Of a DNA stretch of 64,000 nt, positions 59,719 to 64,000 are shown piece by piece. The DNA lies in NCBI GenBank assembly GCA_963920765.1, contig OY987243.1, positions 8,432,001 through 8,496,000 of the forward strand, read 5' to 3'. The position numbers and the translations under genes are program-made. Under the pieces are notes generated by a model. The model ran no database searches and had not been told where the DNA came from. It worked only from the letters and a program-made list of their open reading frames with translations. How positions within the stretch are numbered: the first letter of the stretch is position 1; every line of letters starts with the position of its first letter. The DNA comes from Ulota crispa. Taxonomy: Eukaryota; Streptophyta; Bryopsida; Orthotrichales; Orthotrichaceae.

Positions 59719-60612
59719 TTAACCCTTAAATGCCCAACGGTACTTTTTTTGTTCAGCATTTTTGAATTTTTTGAATTGTCGTTGTAAGATTATTATTAAA
59801 CACTGAAAGAAAATTTCAATAGTTGGATAATGAACTTCAAGGCTTCTAGATGGTGCTGTCAAAGATATTTCCAAAAAAGCTAAGTGGATGTTAAGATATT
59901 TTTAATTGAATGTGAATGAGTACAAAATTTATTGTTCTTTTTGAAAATGTCAAGAACTTATTATGCAAAATTAACTTTTGGGTACCAAAATTGGGAAACA
60001 TCTACTTATGATGATTTTGTATTTACTATTGTTACTAACTTCAAAATTGATGACTCTCCTTCCAAATCCATGATTGCAATTTCACAAATGACCCTGCAAT
60101 GCAACAATCAAAGAGTTACCACGTAATACAAATGGAAATTTTTGTTCCAATAATTGGCCAGAAATCAATATAAATAAAGAGAATTCAACACTTGATGAAT
60201 TCTAATTCCTATAAGAGAGACATTCCAATTAAAGTTAAGGCAAAAACATATTTGGATTTTATTACATGATGAGTTTTTGATAATGCCCTCATTGCCCAAG
60301 GGGAGACCTTGATTTTATTTTCAACTTGATACCTACTTTTCTAAAGAGGGAGCTTCTCATAGGTTCTATAATGACACTTTTTAGTAGACTTTTCAATGCG
60401 CAGCTAGCATGCTTGTTATTTAGCTTTGACTAGAAATAGTTGGAATGTAATATAGGGTACATTCAAATTTAACATTGAAACTAACTTCAAATTGCAACTT
60501 CTTCAATAAAAAAGAAAATCAACATTCAAATCCACGTTCAAATCTCTACCTTCAACAAGGTCTCAAAGTTTTTTAGACACCATTTATGATATCTTGAGCA
60601 TTTAGGGGTTAA
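59719..60612. mobile_element. TTAA-flanked non-autonomous element, family C-like
   Basis: TTAA/CCCTTAAATGCCCAA at the left and TTGAGCATTTAGGGG/TTAA at the right, 894 bp. The ends closely match those at 9,158-9,800 but the interior differs. No transposase. Confidence 0.75.
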
Positions 60613-60821
60613 GCACATAGCTAGCATTAATGAACAAACAAATAAACATATATATTTATAGACAATGGTTTCATGCAAGATGGCAAGCATATAATAATCT
60701 TGCATAACAAGTTGTTGGATAACAAGGATGATAGCTATTGTATTACCACAACTACATTGAAATTATGAATTTGTAAGAGTTGAATTGTGAAATTGATGGA
60801 CATTATGAGATTGTGATGTTT

Positions 60822-60867
60822 GGTGTATTTTTGTGTGTATTTTTGTGTGTATTTTTGTGTGTATTTT
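60822..60867. repeat. 12-bp tandem repeat (GTGTATTTTTGT)n
   Basis: Nearly four exact copies in a row. Confidence 0.9.
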
Positions 60868-60985
60868 AGCACGCTTTAAAATCCTACTACAAATCTACAA
60901 AATATTTTCAAAAGTACTCCAACATTGTTGTAGTTTTATTTATATTGAAACTTTATAGATTGATTTAGGCCTTATGTTAATTTAT

Positions 60986-61303
60986 GGGAACTTCATGGAT
61001 GTCCCTAAAGTTTGCAATATTTACATAGATGCCTTTTTTTTCAAAAATTACACAAATACCCTTGGACCAAAATTTTCAGACATTTGTTTGTAAGGCATGT
61101 CACTTTCTTTCTTCCTTTGTGCGCACATTGCTTCTTTTTTGTTTCACTACATTTCCTTTTTCAACATTGGTCATGATGGAAGTACAAGCACAACAAATAA
61201 ATGCCTAAAATTCATGTCCAAGAGTACTTGTGTAATTTCTGAAAAAGTAGGAGTGTCTATGTAAATACTCTGCAAACTTTAGGGGTATCTATGAAATTCT
61301 CCC
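60986..61303. mobile_element. Foldback MITE family A copy 3 with an intact 9-bp target duplication
   Basis: Ends GGGAACTTCATGGAT and ATCTATGAAATTCTCCC. Flanked on both sides by TTAATTTAT (60,977-60,985 and 61,304-61,312). Inner blocks as in copies 1 and 2 (CCTTGGACCAAAATTTT). A 9-bp duplication fits Mutator-like (MULE) elements. This copy lacks the nested element seen in copy 2. Confidence 0.85.
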
Positions 61304-61312
61304 TTAATTTAT

Positions 61313-62780
61313 ACATATGCGCAATAATATTATCCACCAACACAATTTGTAGTACTTCTGATTACCTCAAATGAATCATATGTTACTTAGAATTGCTAAA
61401 ATAACGAGATTTTCAGAAGAAAAAAAACTTAACTTATGTAACATATACAAAAAGTATGTATTTTGGAAAACAAATATGAAAATCATTGGTTGTGGACCAA
61501 AGGACAAGACACTTTAGACATCTTAAAACTACTCAGGTTTAGAGGACTGGTCTATTATGCATGGATTTCCAAAAACGTAAAAAACAATAACAATATTAGT
61601 CTATTTTTAGTTATTGGACCAAATCTGAATTACCACAAAAGAGGTTGATGGACAAATTAAGTTTGATCCCAAGTTTGCAAGGATCAAATTAGTAGGTTGG
61701 TAAGCTTTTTGGGGGAACATGCTATAATATCCCTTTTTTCGATGCTATTTTCTACAAATGTTTTTAATTATTTTCGAAAAAAAATCACAAGATGACACTG
61801 AGTCCCAAATAAGCTGTGAATTTTAGTATTTGCTTTTATATTTCACAAAAACTACATTGTGTGAGAAAGTTTGAGCGGGGTCTCCCTCATAATGCAATCC
61901 AGTGGTATGGGGACAAGGGACAAAGCTTCTCATATTATGGGTGCTTGTTTGTGGGGCGCATCAAGTTGTTGCAAGGCAAGTAACTTACATCAAGGACTTC
62001 AGAGAAGGCCTCATGACCCACTTGATCAACAGACAAGAGGACTGGCCTCCCCTGCCTACCTCACAAGCTCACGTTACAAATGATTTTGTTTGTTTGTGTG
62101 TTTGTCTGTGTTCCCCTAAACCAGGTACTAAAGCCTCCGTGTCACAGGGTGCTCAAGGCATATTTCCATGTGCGAGCCAAGTTGGTTAGATCCAAAGCGT
62201 TTATAAAAGTTGGTAAGATATATTCTCGCATTGTCAAACAATGCTTTGACAATCCTTCCACTGCAAATAAGCCACATAACCATGGATGGATACCGATTCA
62301 TTATTTGTCTTTTGTAAACTTCACTAAATTGGCCTCGCATGGAAGTCTCCCGTATACGGGCATTTTTCAAATGGATGATGGATATGTTTTTACCATACAG
62401 CCAATTCCAAGATGTACCTCTAAAGTATCACTTTAAGTACAGTTGCTTACATTTAAACTATGTACCTAAAACCAATACCAGTTTTTGTACAATATGCATG
62501 AGAACCACATACTTTGCAATGTGGGAAATTGGGAATGGTCCAAAAGCTCAGTGCGTTACGAACTTCAGTTCAGAATCTTCAGTAGCTCAGCTATAGAGCT
62601 ACGGTAGTGGTTCCTGAAATACTTGTTGTACAGTATTGAGATTTGGGAATTGGGAATCTAGCCGGACAACGGCAAAAAGGCTTTGTAGCATATTGTACAC
62701 TATCATGTGTCATGTACTTGGTGATGATTGGCAGCCAGGTGATGGATTTTGAGAGTGGGACCAAAGGTACTGGCACATTC
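61313..62780. other. Gene-free stretch
   Basis: Several overlapping frames of 60-118 codons at 61.87-62.6 kb, including 62,080-62,436, have no recognised domain and overlap each other on both strands. GC is somewhat higher than the surroundings, so a decayed gene or element cannot be excluded. Confidence 0.35.
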
Positions 62781-63125
62781 TAAGGTAGGAGGCTCATACT
62801 TGGAGCATCTAAGGGCTGAAACTGAATTTTGGGTACCTGAAACTCCTTGAAATGATTTTCAGTAAACTTTCCTTGAAAGACAAGAAGAATTGCATCTAAC
62901 CCAAATTGTTTCATATTTTTTGAAATTTTCTGGAATTAGTTATAAATATTTGAAGTAGAAAGGCCATAGGGCTCTAAAATGGAGCACTTCCTCAAATGTA
63001 CATGAGTTGTATATTGTTGAAAGGATATGAAAAACAAGATGTACAGAAAGAGTATATTTGAGGAGGTGCTCCAAATTTGAGCCTGCTCCGAATTGGGTGG
63101 GTTTTCTTGACCTCCTGCTCTTTAG
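62781..63125. mobile_element. MITE family E copy 3
   Basis: TAAGGTAGGAGGCTC at the left and GACCTCCTGCTCTTTAG at the right. The body is shared with the MED9-intron copy: AGGGCTGAAACTGAATT, TTTCCTTGAAAGACAAG, GGCCATAGGGCTCTAAA, CTCAAATGTACATG. About 345 bp. Confidence 0.7.
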
Positions 63126-64000
63126 AACTACTGAAGTGCACAATGTGCCCAAACTTTTAGCCGGCAATGGCATGATTTCAAGTGTATGGAATTGCATGCG
63201 TATGTGTTTCAATGTTATGGATGGTTGGCATTGGTTGGGAGGAGTGAGTTAGTTATGAGCCCTGTATACTTTGATGTGCTTAATCTTGTGGGATTTGAAA
63301 ATGTATACTCCCTTTGTTTCTGAAAAAAACCCGTATTTTGACTTATTTTTTTGTTTCAAAAACAAACTTGTGTATATCTATTGACTTGATTTTTGTTTAA
63401 AAAAACCTAAGCTTATCTCTAAAAATGAAAATTAACTACTTGGCATGTTTGGTGACATTTTTTGGGCTTTTTGTGCTCATTGATTGCTAATGTCAACATT
63501 ACAAACTTGATTCAATGTTTTTGTTTGCAAATTATGTCTATCATTAAGCTAGAATTATCAATAATATTAACAATAGGATTTGGTTTTTTGATAAATGGGA
63601 TTACTTGGTTAATTAGGTTAACTTGTTCTTTACTTACAACTGCATTCACACACTTCATTTAATCATTTTACTAATAATTGGCAACAATATCAAAACACTT
63701 GAAATTTCAAAACTTTGACACTTCTTTCTTTTCCTTTTTAGAAAACTTTAATTCTAAAAAAAACTAAAATTGTGTTTGAAATAGTTTAAACCTAATATTC
63801 AATAATTTTCAATTACAATTTGATGTTAATATTTCTTAATCTCTCACAAATTCTCAAACGTGGGGTTTTTTTTGCTCAGGGAGTATTATTTTTGAATAGG
63901 AGTGGACAGTCCCACAAGTCCCACAAGCATGAGCTTGAAACTTTTTGATGGATAAGTCTAAAGGAGGTTTAACGCTGCGCCATCCATGGTAGGTTGGAGT
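63126..64000. other. Gene-free AT-rich stretch to window end
   Basis: No gene or element ends recognised. Confidence 0.35.

Noticed and set aside
62080..62436. 118-codon plus-strand frame with overlapping frames on both strands
   Set aside because: No domain, no splice support; several equal-length competing frames in the same DNA.

Overview
The window is nuclear DNA of a land plant. Evidence: spliced genes with GT-AG introns; plant-type orthologues of RNA polymerase II subunit RPB9, Mediator subunit MED9, a mitochondrial ALDH6-type dehydrogenase and a large Arabidopsis At5g04480-like glycosyltransferase; AT-rich intergenic DNA packed with plant-style MITEs. The proteins are clearly diverged from the angiosperm forms, and the dehydrogenase has only two introns, so a bryophyte, lycophyte or fern is plausible. 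The species cannot be fixed from sequence alone. No bacterial, organellar or viral genes, tRNA, rRNA or CRISPR were seen.

Layout: 1-10 kb is gene-free and holds foldback elements, TTAA-flanked elements and a dead PIF/Harbinger transposase (4.7-5.9 kb). 10.9-14 kb holds two halves of a trihelix (Myb/SANT-like) gene on opposite strands. 14-19.2 kb has a long foldback and further TTAA-flanked elements. 19.8-25.1 kb holds two small housekeeping genes facing each other: MED9 (+, five exons, 114 aa) and RPB9 (-, four exons, 114 aa, one GC-AG intron). 25.6-26.6 kb is a nest of three transposons. 30.0-32.4 kb is the three-exon ALDH6 gene in a GC-rich island. 33.8-41.4 kb is a 14-exon glycosyltransferase gene on the minus strand, about 1,126 aa, reconstructed here exon by exon. 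42-64 kb is very AT-rich and has no recognisable gene. It holds a near-perfect hairpin nested inside another foldback, and a back-to-back MITE cluster at 56.7-59.3 kb.

Functional links: RPB9 and MED9 both belong to the Pol II machinery and lie tail to tail about 1.6 kb apart, though adjacency may be chance. ALDH6 acts in mitochondrial valine/pyrimidine breakdown and the glycosyltransferase is a predicted single-pass membrane protein; nothing ties these to each other.

The most unusual signal is a set of about nine elements ending in 5'-CCC(C/T)... inverted repeats flanked by TTAA on both sides. One has a related unoccupied site elsewhere in the window that supports TTAA duplication. This is the piggyBac signature, which would be unexpected in a land plant. 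No matching transposase is present here.
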